A stretch of DNA of 64,000 nucleotides from Bacillus sp. AFS088145 (GTDB lineage Bacteria; Bacillota; Bacilli; Bacillales; Bacillaceae_G): positions 65,170 through 129,169 of the forward strand of contig NZ_NUUX01000010.1 in assembly GCF_002564465.1 (NCBI RefSeq). The letters are read 5' to 3'. How positions within the stretch are numbered: position 1 is the stretch's first letter; every line of letters starts with the position of its first letter. The translations under genes and the position numbers were made by a program. Positions 26,749 to 35,572 of the stretch are shown here, piece by piece. The notes under the pieces were generated by a model, which saw only the letters and a list, made by a program, of their open reading frames with translations, had not been told where the DNA came from and searched no databases.

Positions 26749-27390
26749 GTGTCTAATACAATTAAATATTTCCAATATGCCCAAGAAGTTTCAAAGAAAA
26801 TTGGCTGGCTACCCGAAGTAATTTATACTCAATGGCAAGTAGAAACAGCACATTTTACGTCTAAAAATTTTAAGAAAAATAACAATATCGCAGGTCAAAC
26901 ATGGTATCCAGGCTTACCTCTTAGTAGTAGGGGAACAGCTAGACCTAAAAATGAAGGTGGGTATTATATAAAATATAATGATCCAGTTCAGGGCTATGTT
27001 GATTTTATTTTGAGTAATCCGCGGTACAGTAAAGTTAAAACATTCGAAACTGCTAATGAACAGTTTAAAGCGATCGCTGAGGCAGGTTGGGCAGTAGCTC
27101 CTAATTATGCAGATGTGCTCATCTCAGTTAATAATGCAAATATTAAAAATGAATTATATAAAAGGATTATTCAAATTGAGTTATATCCTTATAAAGGAAT
27201 CCTAAAAAAAGGATCAAGGGGAGTGCAAGTAAAGAAAATTCAAGAAAAAATAGGCGTCAAAGTGGATGGGATTTTCGGGATTTTAACCGAAAAAGCGGTT
27301 AAAGAATTTCAAAGAAAAAATGATTTAGTAGTTGATGGAATTGTTGGGGTAAAAACATGGAGCAAACTTTTCAATCCAACAAATCTATAA
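26749..27390 (+). CDS. Glucosaminidase with C-terminal peptidoglycan-binding domain
   Basis: A 213-residue cell-wall hydrolase. Residues about 5-140 form a glucosaminidase domain (FlgJ/LytD-like), with the catalytic-region Glu in WQVETAHFTSKNF and later AGQTWYPG, GGYYIKYNDPVQGYVDFI and YADVLISV. Residues about 148-210 form a PG_binding_1 domain (LKKGSRGVQVKKIQEKIG, VDGIFGILTEKAVKEFQ, VDGIVGVKTW). The GTG start has GGAGAGG upstream. No signal peptide is seen, so it may be released by lysis, work in sporulation, or descend from a phage endolysin. No other phage genes are nearby. Confidence 0.82.
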   Translation: MSNTIKYFQYAQEVSKKIGWLPEVIYTQWQVETAHFTSKNFKKNNNIAGQTWYPGLPLSSRGTARPKNEGGYYIKYNDPVQGYVDFILSNPRYSKVKTFETANEQFKAIAEAGWAVAPNYADVLISVNNANIKNELYKRIIQIELYPYKGILKKGSRGVQVKKIQEKIGVKVDGIFGILTEKAVKEFQRKNDLVVDGIVGVKTWSKLFNPTNL

Positions 27391-27411
27391 GATATTTAAT
27401 CATTTATTAAA

Positions 27412-27446
27412 TCACCTGTATGATTTTAAATACAGGTTTTTTAATT
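27412..27446 (+). terminator. Intrinsic terminator
   Basis: ACCTGTAT pairs with ATACAGGT over an A/T loop, followed by TTTTTAATTTT. Confidence 0.75.
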
Positions 27447-27523
27447 TTAACCTACTACATAAGAGGGTTTGAAAGCATTTTATAGAAAGTTAACTATAAC
27501 CATTTAAGAAAAGGAGAACGAAA

Positions 27524-27940
27524 GTGGCAATTAGAAATGCGGTAAAGAATGATTGTGAATCAATCGTAATTCTAGATTCTCAAATTATTGAAAGTCGAAT
27601 TAGGGAACATCAAATTAAACGATCAATTGAAGAAAATCGATGCATTGTATGTGAAATGAATAATAGGATAGTAGGTTTTATGATTTATCATAAATTTTTC
27701 TTTGGCCATTTATTTATTGAATTAATAATTGTCCCACCAGAAACGAGGAGGCTTGGTATAGCAAAAAATCTCATTAAATATGTTGAGGTTTTTTCAGAAA
27801 AGAAATTATTTTCATCTACTAACAAATCTAATAGCTCAATGCAAAAAGTATTTCAATCTCTAGGATATATTGAAAGTGGATTTATCGATAATTTGGATAA
27901 AGGAGATCCTGAAATTATTTATGTTAAATTAATAGATTAA
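27524..27940 (+). CDS. GNAT-family N-acetyltransferase
   Basis: A 138-residue acetyltransferase of the GNAT superfamily using acetyl-CoA. It shows the beta4 strand LFIELIIVPPETRRLGIAKNL, with the acetyl-CoA pyrophosphate loop motif R-R-L-G-I-A, and the late helix and strand MQKVFQSLGYIESGFI. The N-terminus IRNAVKNDCESIVILD is typical. It starts at a GTG with AAAGGAG upstream. The substrate is unknown and context gives no clue. Confidence 0.83.
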   Translation: MAIRNAVKNDCESIVILDSQIIESRIREHQIKRSIEENRCIVCEMNNRIVGFMIYHKFFFGHLFIELIIVPPETRRLGIAKNLIKYVEVFSEKKLFSSTNKSNSSMQKVFQSLGYIESGFIDNLDKGDPEIIYVKLID

Positions 27941-28300
27941 ACGATATTTTTGGTAATTTATTTTTTGAAGAAGAATAAAAATATTTTTATTACCCCAATT
28001 ATCATTAGCCACTCCCAAATACCCATCTTCAATACTATATAAATTTACTCTCAACCGGTTCTCAAACTATGTTCGAAATAATCCTATCTTTTCATAGTTA
28101 AATTGAAAACGTTTACTATTATTCACAATAATTACGAAAGAGTGTGTAAAAAGTCCTGATGGATTGATTGATTTGTTACTTTAGGCTAATCGATATAAAA
28201 AATTTTTAAATACATTCTTCCTGTTATTCTATTTTTCAATGCATGATGAATAGTAATAATATATAAATGCTCCAATTATATCACTACAAGGAGTGGAAAT
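27941..28300. other. Gene-free A+T-rich region
   Basis: I find no supported ORF, terminator or repeat in this stretch. It presumably contains the promoter of the gene at 28301. Confidence 0.4.
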
Positions 28301-28741
28301 ATGGATTTTAAAAGGGAATTCATCTTAAAAACAAAAGCAATATATAAAGAAACTGTTACAGAAAATATGGCTTACAGTAAGATGTGTGAAAAATTTGAAT
28401 CATATTTTGTTGATTTAAAGGAGTCTTTAAAAAAGGAAATTGAAGTTTCGAATGGTGAGTTTGATATTATGATTGATAAAGATCATGTTATTGAGGTCTT
28501 ATTAAATCAAAGAGAGTTATTAATTACGATTGATGACGCTGGGGTAGTAGTTAGTATTAAATATTTTGATGAAGTGCAAAATGAACAGGTTGAAAATAAG
28601 ATTGATATAATTGAATATGATGGTGGGGCATACAAGAGTCAAGTATTTCAATCACCTATTACTAGAAATATAATCGATAATTATTTAGCAATTGCGTTTA
28701 GAGATGATTTAGAGAAGAATTTTGAGAGTTATAGTGAATGA
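28301..28741 (+). CDS. Hypothetical soluble acidic protein
   Basis: A 146-residue cytoplasmic protein without membrane segments, Cys pairs or recognisable motifs. The first half is helical and charged; a central alternating pattern (VIEVLLNQRELLITIDDAGVVV) suggests a beta-sheet. It is acidic overall. The ATG has AAGGAG about 8 bases upstream. I do not recognise the family. It is followed by the bidirectional terminator shared with the GyrI-like gene. Confidence 0.6.
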   Translation: MDFKREFILKTKAIYKETVTENMAYSKMCEKFESYFVDLKESLKKEIEVSNGEFDIMIDKDHVIEVLLNQRELLITIDDAGVVVSIKYFDEVQNEQVENKIDIIEYDGGAYKSQVFQSPITRNIIDNYLAIAFRDDLEKNFESYSE

Positions 28742-28819
28742 TAGAAGCTCTTCACGTTGATGAAAAAATTAATGTTCAAATTTTCGTAAATGGAGTTTAT
28801 GTATCATATTTCAACCACA

Positions 28820-28852
28820 CTAAAGAGCTTGGAAATTCCAAGCTCTTTTAAT
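28820..28852. terminator. Bidirectional intrinsic terminator
   Basis: AAAGAGCTTGG pairs with CCAAGCTCTTT, with a T-tail on the plus strand. It lies between convergent genes. Confidence 0.75.
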
Positions 28853-28855
28853 TTG

Positions 28856-29482
28856 TTATAGTTCTGTCACTTGAAACCTTAAAACAGTTTTCAATTTATC
28901 AGGTTGAGTTTTTCTTGCGTCAGAAATATAGATTTCTTTATGTGTTGTTTGAATTCTTTGTAGATTATTCGCCATACAGAACTCTTCCATTAATTTAAAA
29001 GTTCTTGGCTCGTCATCATAACTTCCGATGTGCATGGTTTGTACACATAAGCCTTCTGTAATTGATTCGAGTTTTACGTTTGCTATTAATGGATTTTTCT
29101 TTTTTTGTTTAAGTTGATCTAAAATGATGTATGTTAAATCTTCTGTAACAAATTCGGGTTGTCTAATCATTAATTTATAAAGAAGATGTTCTTTATTTAA
29201 ATAGTCTAGTTTTCGACCTTCTTCATCTAAATCCCAAACACCTTCAAGAGGGAAGACTGTGTAGTCAAAATAACCTTCTGGAACAATGCCTTTTTTGGGC
29301 AACATTTTAATGGCATATGCTAAAGAATAAAGTGCTTCGATATTTTCTTTAAATAATTCATTATTTGGATTGCCTTTGCCTTCAATCGTTATATATTTAA
29401 AGGTTGGTATGTTAATTTTACTAGGCTTACTTTTTGGTAAATAAATTTCTTTTAAACTTTTTCTCCACTCAAGTTTACTCAC
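28856..29482 (-). CDS. GyrI-like small-molecule-binding protein
   Basis: A 208-residue soluble protein of the GyrI-like (SOUL/BacM-effector-binding) superfamily, of the stand-alone type seen in many Firmicutes. Family features are the N-terminal strand IPTFKYITIEGKGNPNNELF, YTVFPLEGVWDLDE, and the C-terminal QTMHIGSYDDEPRTFKLMEEF...HKEIYISDARK. Such domains bind hydrophobic ligands or hydrolyse cyclopropyl-type compounds; a specific ligand cannot be named. It is adjacent to lexA and on the same strand but separated from it by a terminator. Confidence 0.82.
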   Translation of the reverse strand: MSKLEWRKSLKEIYLPKSKPSKINIPTFKYITIEGKGNPNNELFKENIEALYSLAYAIKMLPKKGIVPEGYFDYTVFPLEGVWDLDEEGRKLDYLNKEHLLYKLMIRQPEFVTEDLTYIILDQLKQKKKNPLIANVKLESITEGLCVQTMHIGSYDDEPRTFKLMEEFCMANNLQRIQTTHKEIYISDARKTQPDKLKTVLRFQVTEL

Positions 29483-29542
29483 TAAAAAAACTCCCTTAAT
29501 AATAAGTCAGTTTGGTTTATTTTGTTGTGACTATGCTTGTTA

Positions 29543-29584
29543 AAAACAAAAAGCAATCACATAAATATGTCATTGCTTTTAAAA
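29543..29584 (-). terminator. Intrinsic terminator of lexA
   Basis: On the minus strand AAAAGCAATGACAT pairs with ATGTGATTGCTTTT, followed by GTTTTTAAC. Confidence 0.8.
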
Positions 29585-29587
29585 GGT

Positions 29588-30235
29588 TTAATGATATGTA
29601 CGATAGACTCCTATTACTTTTCCTAAAATTGATACTTGTTTTAATAGAATAGGAAACAGTGCATCATTTTCAGGTTGAAGTCTAAAATGGTCGCTTTCTT
29701 TATAGAAGCGCTTTACAGTAGCTTCACTATCTTCAGTCATGGCAACAACAATTTCGCCATTTTCAGCAGTGAATTGCTTTTTAACGATTACAAGATCGCC
29801 ATTCATAATACCAGCATTGATCATACTATCTCCCTCTACACGTAGCATAAAAACTTGTTCGTTAGATGGAGCGACAGATGTCGGTAAAGGGAAATATTCT
29901 TCTACGTTTTCGACTGCAGTAATTGGAATACCTGCAGTTACTTTACCGATTACGGGAATGTTAATAATATCGTTATAGATTTCACTGTATGATGCTTGTA
30001 CTTCATTCACAACCGTTGCTGTATCGCCAAGAATCTCTATTGCACGCGGTTTCGTAGGGTCTCTTCGAATATAGCCTTTTTGTTCTAGTCTCTCTAAATG
30101 ACCATGTACTGTAGAGCTTGAAGCTAAACCAACAGCCTCAGCAATCTCTCGAACTGAAGGTGGATAACCTTTAATTTTTACTTCGTCTTTAATATAAGCT
30201 AAAATTTCTGCTTGCCTTTTCGATAGTTTGTTCAT
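29588..30235 (-). CDS. lexA: LexA, SOS repressor
   Basis: A 215-residue LexA. The N-terminal winged helix covers residues 1-67 ([37 protein letters not shown]). The self-cleavage site is the Ala-Gly bond in IGKVTAGIP. The Ser-Lys dyad lies in [11 protein letters not shown] and [10 protein letters not shown]. It represses DNA-damage genes and is inactivated by RecA-stimulated autocleavage. The ATG has a GGGGG site upstream. A promoter and LexA box lie just upstream, indicating autoregulation. In Bacillus subtilis lexA is divergent from yneA-yneB-ynzC; here the divergent neighbour is a broken yneB, and yneA is absent. Confidence 0.95.
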   Translation of the reverse strand: MNKLSKRQAEILAYIKDEVKIKGYPPSVREIAEAVGLASSSTVHGHLERLEQKGYIRRDPTKPRAIEILGDTATVVNEVQASYSEIYNDIINIPVIGKVTAGIPITAVENVEEYFPLPTSVAPSNEQVFMLRVEGDSMINAGIMNGDLVIVKKQFTAENGEIVVAMTEDSEATVKRFYKESDHFRLQPENDALFPILLKQVSILGKVIGVYRTYH

Positions 30236-30289
30236 TCGAATTTCCCCCTTACCTATAAAGTAGATAATACGTTCCTCTTTATTTTTTTC

Positions 30290-30329
30290 ATTATATCATG
30301 ATAGGATATGATATACAAACGTTAGTTCT
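30290..30329 (-). promoter_or_regulatory. lexA promoter with overlapping LexA (SOS) box
   Basis: On the minus strand, TTGTAT (30318-30313) and TATAAT (30295-30290) are separated by 17 bases, a near-ideal sigma-A promoter. The box GAACTAACGTTT (30328-30317) matches the Gram-positive LexA operator GAAC-N4-GTTY and overlaps the -35 element. The same box could control a divergent yneB transcript. Confidence 0.75.
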
Positions 30330-30375
30330 ATTTTTTATTAAAGTAGTTTTCGTGTTCGTATGGAGGGAACAGTTA

Positions 30376-30660
<285 letters not shown>

Positions 30661-30793
30661 ACGAAGAGAATCGCGCGAATAAAAAACTTAAATATTTGTA
30701 GAAAATCTATTAAATACATTAAGAATCAGTTTAATTTAGTGGTGTTGTTTATAATTTATACAATTAATTTTTTAAATTACTATCACAAATTGA

Positions 30794-31489
<696 letters not shown>

Positions 31490-31623
31490 AGAAAATTTAG
31501 ACGTTGTAATTTAAAAGTATATCAGTTAGCTTTTTCTAATAATCAAAAAGAAATACATAAATAGGCTTTTAAAATGATATAGTTCTTTTAATGCTTAATA
31601 ATTGTTGACGATAACTTCTTAGA

Positions 31624-31664
31624 ATGGACCCTATATTTTATAAGTTAAGGGTCAGTTTTTTTAT
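31624..31664 (+). terminator. Intrinsic terminator of the recombinase gene
   Basis: GACCCT pairs with AGGGTC around an A/T-rich inner stem, followed by seven T residues. Confidence 0.7.
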
Positions 31665-31806
31665 TTTTTGATTATTGTAAATTTATTGCAATTGGATGTT
31701 CACATGTCGTTCATATTACTTTTCTAAGATTCATTTGTAGAAGAATTGAAGAGATAGTTTATAGTATTAATTGAAAAAATATTCTAATAAGTAGTTTAAT
31801 AAACTC

Positions 31807-31835
31807 TTGATATATTAAATCTGATAGACTAGTAT
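31807..31835 (+). promoter_or_regulatory. Candidate sigma-A promoter of the cobalamin operon
   Basis: TTGATA and TAGTAT are separated by 17 bases, about 45 bases upstream of the first riboswitch. Another -10-like hexamer overlaps, so the exact start site is uncertain. Confidence 0.5.
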
Positions 31836-31878
31836 ATTAATATCTAATAAATTAAATACTAATTTGTTAACAAGTAGT

Positions 31879-32040
31879 TAAGATGCCTTAGGGCTTAATA
31901 GGGAATCTGGAGCAATACCAGAACTGTCCCCGCAACTGTAAGTGTGGACGAAATAGACAAACCACTGAAACGTTTATATGGACGTTACGGGAAGGGTCTA
32001 AAGTAGGAAGATACACAAGTCAGGAGACCTGTCTTAGCTT
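31879..32040 (+). ncRNA. Cobalamin riboswitch 1
   Basis: The conserved elements of the AdoCbl-class aptamer are present in order: GGGCTTAATAGGGAA, CCCCGCAACTGTAAG, CCACTGAAA, ACGGGAAGG and the B12 box AGTCAGGAGACCTGTC (32018-32033). An intrinsic terminator follows at 32127. It would switch off transcription of the downstream operon when adenosylcobalamin is abundant. No gene separates it from the second riboswitch except a 24-codon ORF. Confidence 0.92.
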
Positions 32041-32072
32041 TTAAAGTTTCGATTTCTTCGGGGGTTGAGAAG

Positions 32073-32147
32073 ATGAAACGTTTGGACAAAAAGGATGATT
32101 TATTTACTTTCTTTGTGCTGACGTTTTATCCGTTCAACTTATGTTGA
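32073..32147 (+). CDS. 24-codon ORF between riboswitch 1 and its terminator
   Basis: An ATG with GGGGG about 9 bases upstream encodes MKRLDKKDDL followed by a hydrophobic FTFFVLTFYPF and a Cys. The last codons and the TGA lie inside the terminator hairpin, so ribosomes finishing the ORF would disturb that hairpin. It may be a leader peptide, or simply chance in an expression platform. Confidence 0.3.
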   Translation: MKRLDKKDDLFTFFVLTFYPFNLC

Positions 32148-32158
32148 ACGGATTTTTT
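32127..32158 (+). terminator. Terminator of riboswitch 1
   Basis: ATCCGTTCAAC pairs with GTTGAACGGAT, followed by TTTTT; this forms the expression platform of the first aptamer. Confidence 0.88.
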
Positions 32159-32235
32159 CGTTTTAATGATTCTAAATCATTTTTAATTCTTATAGTATGC
32201 CCTAGAAGAAACAAGTCTTTTAAAAATTGAATAGA

Positions 32236-32398
32236 TTAGGATTGGTGCACTTTGAAAATTAGTGCTTAATAGGGAAGTACGGTTTAAATCCGTCACGGTA
32301 CCCGCCACTGTAAGGGGGAGTTCATTGCAGATGTCACTGAAGTAATTCGGGAAGACGCAATAGAATGATGAACCTAAGTCAGGAGACCTGCCTATACC
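32236..32398 (+). ncRNA. Cobalamin riboswitch 2
   Basis: A second complete aptamer with the 5-prime pairing stem GGTGCACTTT, the core AGTGCTTAATAGGGAA, CCCGCCACTGTAA, GTCACTGAAG, TTCGGGAAG and the B12 box AGTCAGGAGACCTGCC (32377-32392). Its own terminator lies at 32479, directly before cbiW. Together with riboswitch 1 it makes a tandem same-ligand control region. Confidence 0.93.
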
Positions 32399-32478
32399 TA
32401 ATAGCTTTAATCAACCTACGGGAACATAGGTAGAAGTGCTGAACTTACATCGCTATTTTTTTGTGTGTATATTATTCT

Positions 32479-32511
32479 GCACCCCTATTTCCATAGGGGT
32501 GCTTTTTTTTT
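32479..32511 (+). terminator. Terminator of riboswitch 2
   Basis: GCACCCCTAT pairs with ATAGGGGTGC, followed by nine T residues, ending 27 bases before cbiW. Confidence 0.92.
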
Positions 32512-32537
32512 GAAAAAAACTAAAAGGAGTGTGTGAC

Positions 32538-32921
32538 ATGACTACTTGGAATTTACAAGGGACGAAACACCATGTTTTAATTTGTAACGGCAGCAGCTGT
32601 ATGAGAAAGGGTGGGGAGGAAGCGACACAAGCGATCCGGAATGAAATCACCAATTTAAGCTTAGATCCAATCATACATACAACAAGAACGAGATGTAATG
32701 GGAGATGTAAGGATGCTCCCGTTGCCATCGTCTATCCATCAGGGACTTGGTATAAAAACGTAACCCCAGAAGTGGGAACTACGATTGTAAAGCATCATCT
32801 GGCGGAAGGTCATTGCCTTCAAGAGCATTCGATCTATCAATATTCCGAAGCTGGATTCATACATCCAGAAGGGTCGGAATGCATCGAAGGAGTACAAAAA
32901 GCGGTTAAAGAAAACATTTAA
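32538..32921 (+). CDS. cbiW: CbiW, 2Fe-2S ferredoxin-like protein of the cobalamin operon
   Basis: A 127-residue small iron-sulfur protein with the thioredoxin-like ferredoxin fold. Four Cys appear in the typical arrangement: LICNGSSCMRKGG and TRCNGRCKDAP. The operon position matches cbiW, the first gene of the Bacillus megaterium cobI operon. It probably supplies electrons to a redox step such as ring contraction or cobalt reduction; the exact step is unproven. ATG 32538 is preferred to the GTG at 32529 because AAAAGGAG sits 9 bases before it. It is the first gene after the two riboswitches. Confidence 0.85.
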   Translation: MTTWNLQGTKHHVLICNGSSCMRKGGEEATQAIRNEITNLSLDPIIHTTRTRCNGRCKDAPVAIVYPSGTWYKNVTPEVGTTIVKHHLAEGHCLQEHSIYQYSEAGFIHPEGSECIEGVQKAVKENI

Positions 32922-32974
32922 CAGCGGATAGTAACTGGATACTAGTTTGAAATTGTGGAAGGTGGCGTAATAGA

Positions 32975-34600
32975 GTGAAAGGCAAATTATTGATTATAGG
33001 TTTTGGCCCTGGTGATGAAAAACATATTACCGGACGAGCAAAGGAAGCCATCCAAGAAAGTAATATCATCATTGGCTACAAAACCTACGTTGATTTAATC
33101 AAGGGATTAATAGCTGGAAAGCAAATCATCAGTACAGGAATGACAGAAGAAGTGAGCCGTGCCCAGGAGGCTGTAAAACAAGCTGAGCTCGGTTACACGG
33201 TAGCTGTCATTTCGAGCGGTGATGCCGGTGTATATGGAATGGCAGGACTTGTTTACGAAGTGCTAATTGAAAAAGGCTGGAAAAAAGACTCAGGGGTAAA
33301 AGTTGAGGTGATCCCTGGCATTTCTGCCATCAATTCCTGTGCTGCTTTATTAGGAGCGCCGGTCATGCATGATGCCTGTACGATTAGTTTAAGTGACCAT
33401 TTAACACCTTGGAGCTTGATCGAGAAACGAATCGATGCAGCCGGTCAAGCTGATTTTGTGATTGCCCTATATAATCCAAAAAGCGGAAGAAGAACACGGC
33501 AGATCATGGAAGCACAAAAAATTCTATTAAAATATCGCTCGCCAGACACCCCTGTAGGATTGGTAAAGAGTGCATTTCGTGATAGTCAAAAGATCGTCTT
33601 AACCAATTTGCAAGAGATGTTAGAACATGAAATTGGCATGTTAACCACCGTTTTAATTGGCAACTCTTCAACATTTTTCTACGATGGATTGATGATTACG
33701 CCGCGCGGTTATCAGCGGAAGTATACATTAAATCAGGCAATTCAGCCGTTGAAACCGCATCAGCGTCTGCAAAAGGAGGCTGAACCATGGGCACTAGAGC
33801 AAATGGAAGATGTAACGCAGCTAAACAAGAAACTAGTCACCCCAACCTCAGTGAAAGAGTCGCCAAGAGAGTTGGCTGAGGAAGCCTTGCAAATGGTCCT
33901 TGGTGAGTCCTATGGAAAAACCCAAGATTTAATTGTGAAGCAAGACTTTCAATCTATTTTTGAGGTAGCTGTCAGCCCTGGTGTCGCCAATAAAAAATTT
34001 ACCGCGGTTCAGATGGTCATTCTTTCCGAAATTGTCGGAGAAGAAGGAGTCATGGAATACACACAAGACCATTTTATGAAGCTGCAAATTTTAACCTCTA
34101 AGCCTGATGAGATTATTGAGAAACTAACGGCAGCCAACTTTTTGATTGCTCCTGTTGGCGACGTATTAACCGTAAAAGCTTGTGATTTTTGTGACGGAGA
34201 AAAGAAGGATTCCATCCCTTTTGCCGATGAGCTTCAAGAAAAGCTTGGCGGCATTGAACTCCCAAAAGAATTGAAACTAGGTGTGAATGGCTGCGGCATG
34301 GCCTGTTATGGAGCCGTAAAAGAAGATATTGGCATTGTCTATCGTAAGGGAGCGTTTGATTTATTTTTAGGAGCCAAGACAGCTGGAAGAACCGCACATC
34401 CTGGCCAAATCGTAGCTGAAGGAATCGCACCGGACAAAATTGTCGGGGTCATAGAGGGGATTGTTCAAGAGTACCAACAAAAGGCCTATCCAAATGAACG
34501 TTTCTATAAATTTTTTAAACGGGTCAAAGAGGTTCAAGGTTTTGTGTACCAGGATATCACACCAAACCTTAAAATCGAAGCGGCTGTTTGCGGGGAATAA
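32975..34600 (+). CDS. cbiH60: CbiH60, cobalt-precorrin-3 C17-methyltransferase fused to an Fe-S domain
   Basis: A 541-residue two-part enzyme. Residues 1-250 are a tetrapyrrole methylase (IIGFGPGDEKHITGRAKEA, SSGDAGVYGMAG, VIPGISAINSCAALLGAP, FVIALYNPKSGRR) that methylates C17 and drives ring contraction. Residues about 320-535 resemble a nitrite/sulfite reductase half. They have Cys in KACDFCDGEK and GVNGCGMACYG, likely ligands of a 4Fe-4S cluster. This fusion is the CbiH60 form known from Bacillus megaterium, about twice the length of plain CbiH. It starts at a GTG behind GGAAGGTGG. It is the second gene of the operon. Confidence 0.93.
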   Translation: MKGKLLIIGFGPGDEKHITGRAKEAIQESNIIIGYKTYVDLIKGLIAGKQIISTGMTEEVSRAQEAVKQAELGYTVAVISSGDAGVYGMAGLVYEVLIEKGWKKDSGVKVEVIPGISAINSCAALLGAPVMHDACTISLSDHLTPWSLIEKRIDAAGQADFVIALYNPKSGRRTRQIMEAQKILLKYRSPDTPVGLVKSAFRDSQKIVLTNLQEMLEHEIGMLTTVLIGNSSTFFYDGLMITPRGYQRKYTLNQAIQPLKPHQRLQKEAEPWALEQMEDVTQLNKKLVTPTSVKESPRELAEEALQMVLGESYGKTQDLIVKQDFQSIFEVAVSPGVANKKFTAVQMVILSEIVGEEGVMEYTQDHFMKLQILTSKPDEIIEKLTAANFLIAPVGDVLTVKACDFCDGEKKDSIPFADELQEKLGGIELPKELKLGVNGCGMACYGAVKEDIGIVYRKGAFDLFLGAKTAGRTAHPGQIVAEGIAPDKIVGVIEGIVQEYQQKAYPNERFYKFFKRVKEVQGFVYQDITPNLKIEAAVCGE

Positions 34601-34663
34601 AGGAGAGAAGACTAAGCGGTAATTGGAAGGTAAGAAATTTACAAACAAAGGGGAGGAAATATT

Positions 34664-35572
34664 TTGAGAGCAATTTTATTTGTGGGGCATGGAAGTAAAG
34701 ATCAAGAGGGAAATCAGCAGGTTCGTGAGTTCATCCGCGAGATGAGAAAGACTTGGGAAGGTTCTTTTCTGGTCGAGACGTGTTTTTTAGAATTTGAACG
34801 ACCAACAGTGAATCAAGGCATCGATCTATGTGTGGAGAAAGGGGCCGACCATATTGTCGTGATTCCGATCATGCTCTTACAGGCAGGACACTCAAAAATT
34901 CATATTCCAGCAGCTATTGATGAGGCAAAGAATAAATATCCACTTGTTCAATTTACTTATGGCCGGCCAATTGGTGTTCATGAGGAAACATTTGAAATTC
35001 TAAAAACTAGATTAATGGAAATTGGCGAGAATGTAGAATCCATCGAAGACAATACGGCTGTCCTTTTGTTAGGACGGGGCGGAAGCGATCCCGATGCGAA
35101 TAGTGATTTATATAAAATTGCTAGATTACTATGGGAAAAAACAAACTATAAAATCGTCGAACCTGCTTTTATGGGGGTGACCAATCCCTTAGTGAACGAA
35201 GGGATTGAGCGCTGTATTAAGCTTGGAGCAAAAAAAGTAGTAATCCTGCCTTACTTTTTATTCACCGGCATCCTAATTAAACGCTTAGAAGATATGATGG
35301 TTCCTATTCAAAATCAATATTCCGCGGTTGAAATTCAGTTGGCTGACTATTTTGGTTATCATCCAAAATTACAGACGATTTTAATCGATCGGGTGGAAGA
35401 AGCCCTACGTGATGAGGTGAAGATGAACTGCGATACTTGCCAATACCGTCTTAATGTGATGGAACATATCAATCATCACCACCACCATGATCACGACCAC
35501 GATCATCATCATGGCCATGACCATCACCATGATCACGAACATGCGGTTCAAAAGGCTGGAGATAGAGGATGA
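34664..35572 (+). CDS. cbiX: CbiX, sirohydrochlorin cobaltochelatase with His-rich tail
   Basis: A 302-residue chelatase that inserts cobalt into sirohydrochlorin, the entry step of the anaerobic route. Two homologous CbiX halves are seen: FVGHGSKDQEGNQQV at the start, with VVIPIMLLQAGHSKIHIP, and LLGRGGSDPDANSDLYK with VVILPYFLFTGILIKRL. The C-terminus has MNCDTC, the MxCxxC motif of the Fe-S centre reported for this enzyme class. A roughly 35-residue stretch of alternating His and Asp follows, likely for cobalt storage or delivery. The TTG start has GGGGAGG 9 bases upstream. The stop overlaps cbiJ by four bases. Confidence 0.94.
   Translation: MRAILFVGHGSKDQEGNQQVREFIREMRKTWEGSFLVETCFLEFERPTVNQGIDLCVEKGADHIVVIPIMLLQAGHSKIHIPAAIDEAKNKYPLVQFTYGRPIGVHEETFEILKTRLMEIGENVESIEDNTAVLLLGRGGSDPDANSDLYKIARLLWEKTNYKIVEPAFMGVTNPLVNEGIERCIKLGAKKVVILPYFLFTGILIKRLEDMMVPIQNQYSAVEIQLADYFGYHPKLQTILIDRVEEALRDEVKMNCDTCQYRLNVMEHINHHHHHDHDHDHHHGHDHHHDHEHAVQKAGDRG

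Larger units (their letters stand above)
31490..31878. other. Intergenic leader of the cobalamin operon
   Basis: It contains the terminator of the recombinase gene and a promoter-like pair before the first riboswitch (both listed). No ORF is supported. Confidence 0.5.

Noticed and set aside
26749-27390. Glucosaminidase with PG-binding domain as part of a prophage
   Set aside because: No holin, tail, portal or integrase genes lie nearby; the neighbours are ordinary single genes.
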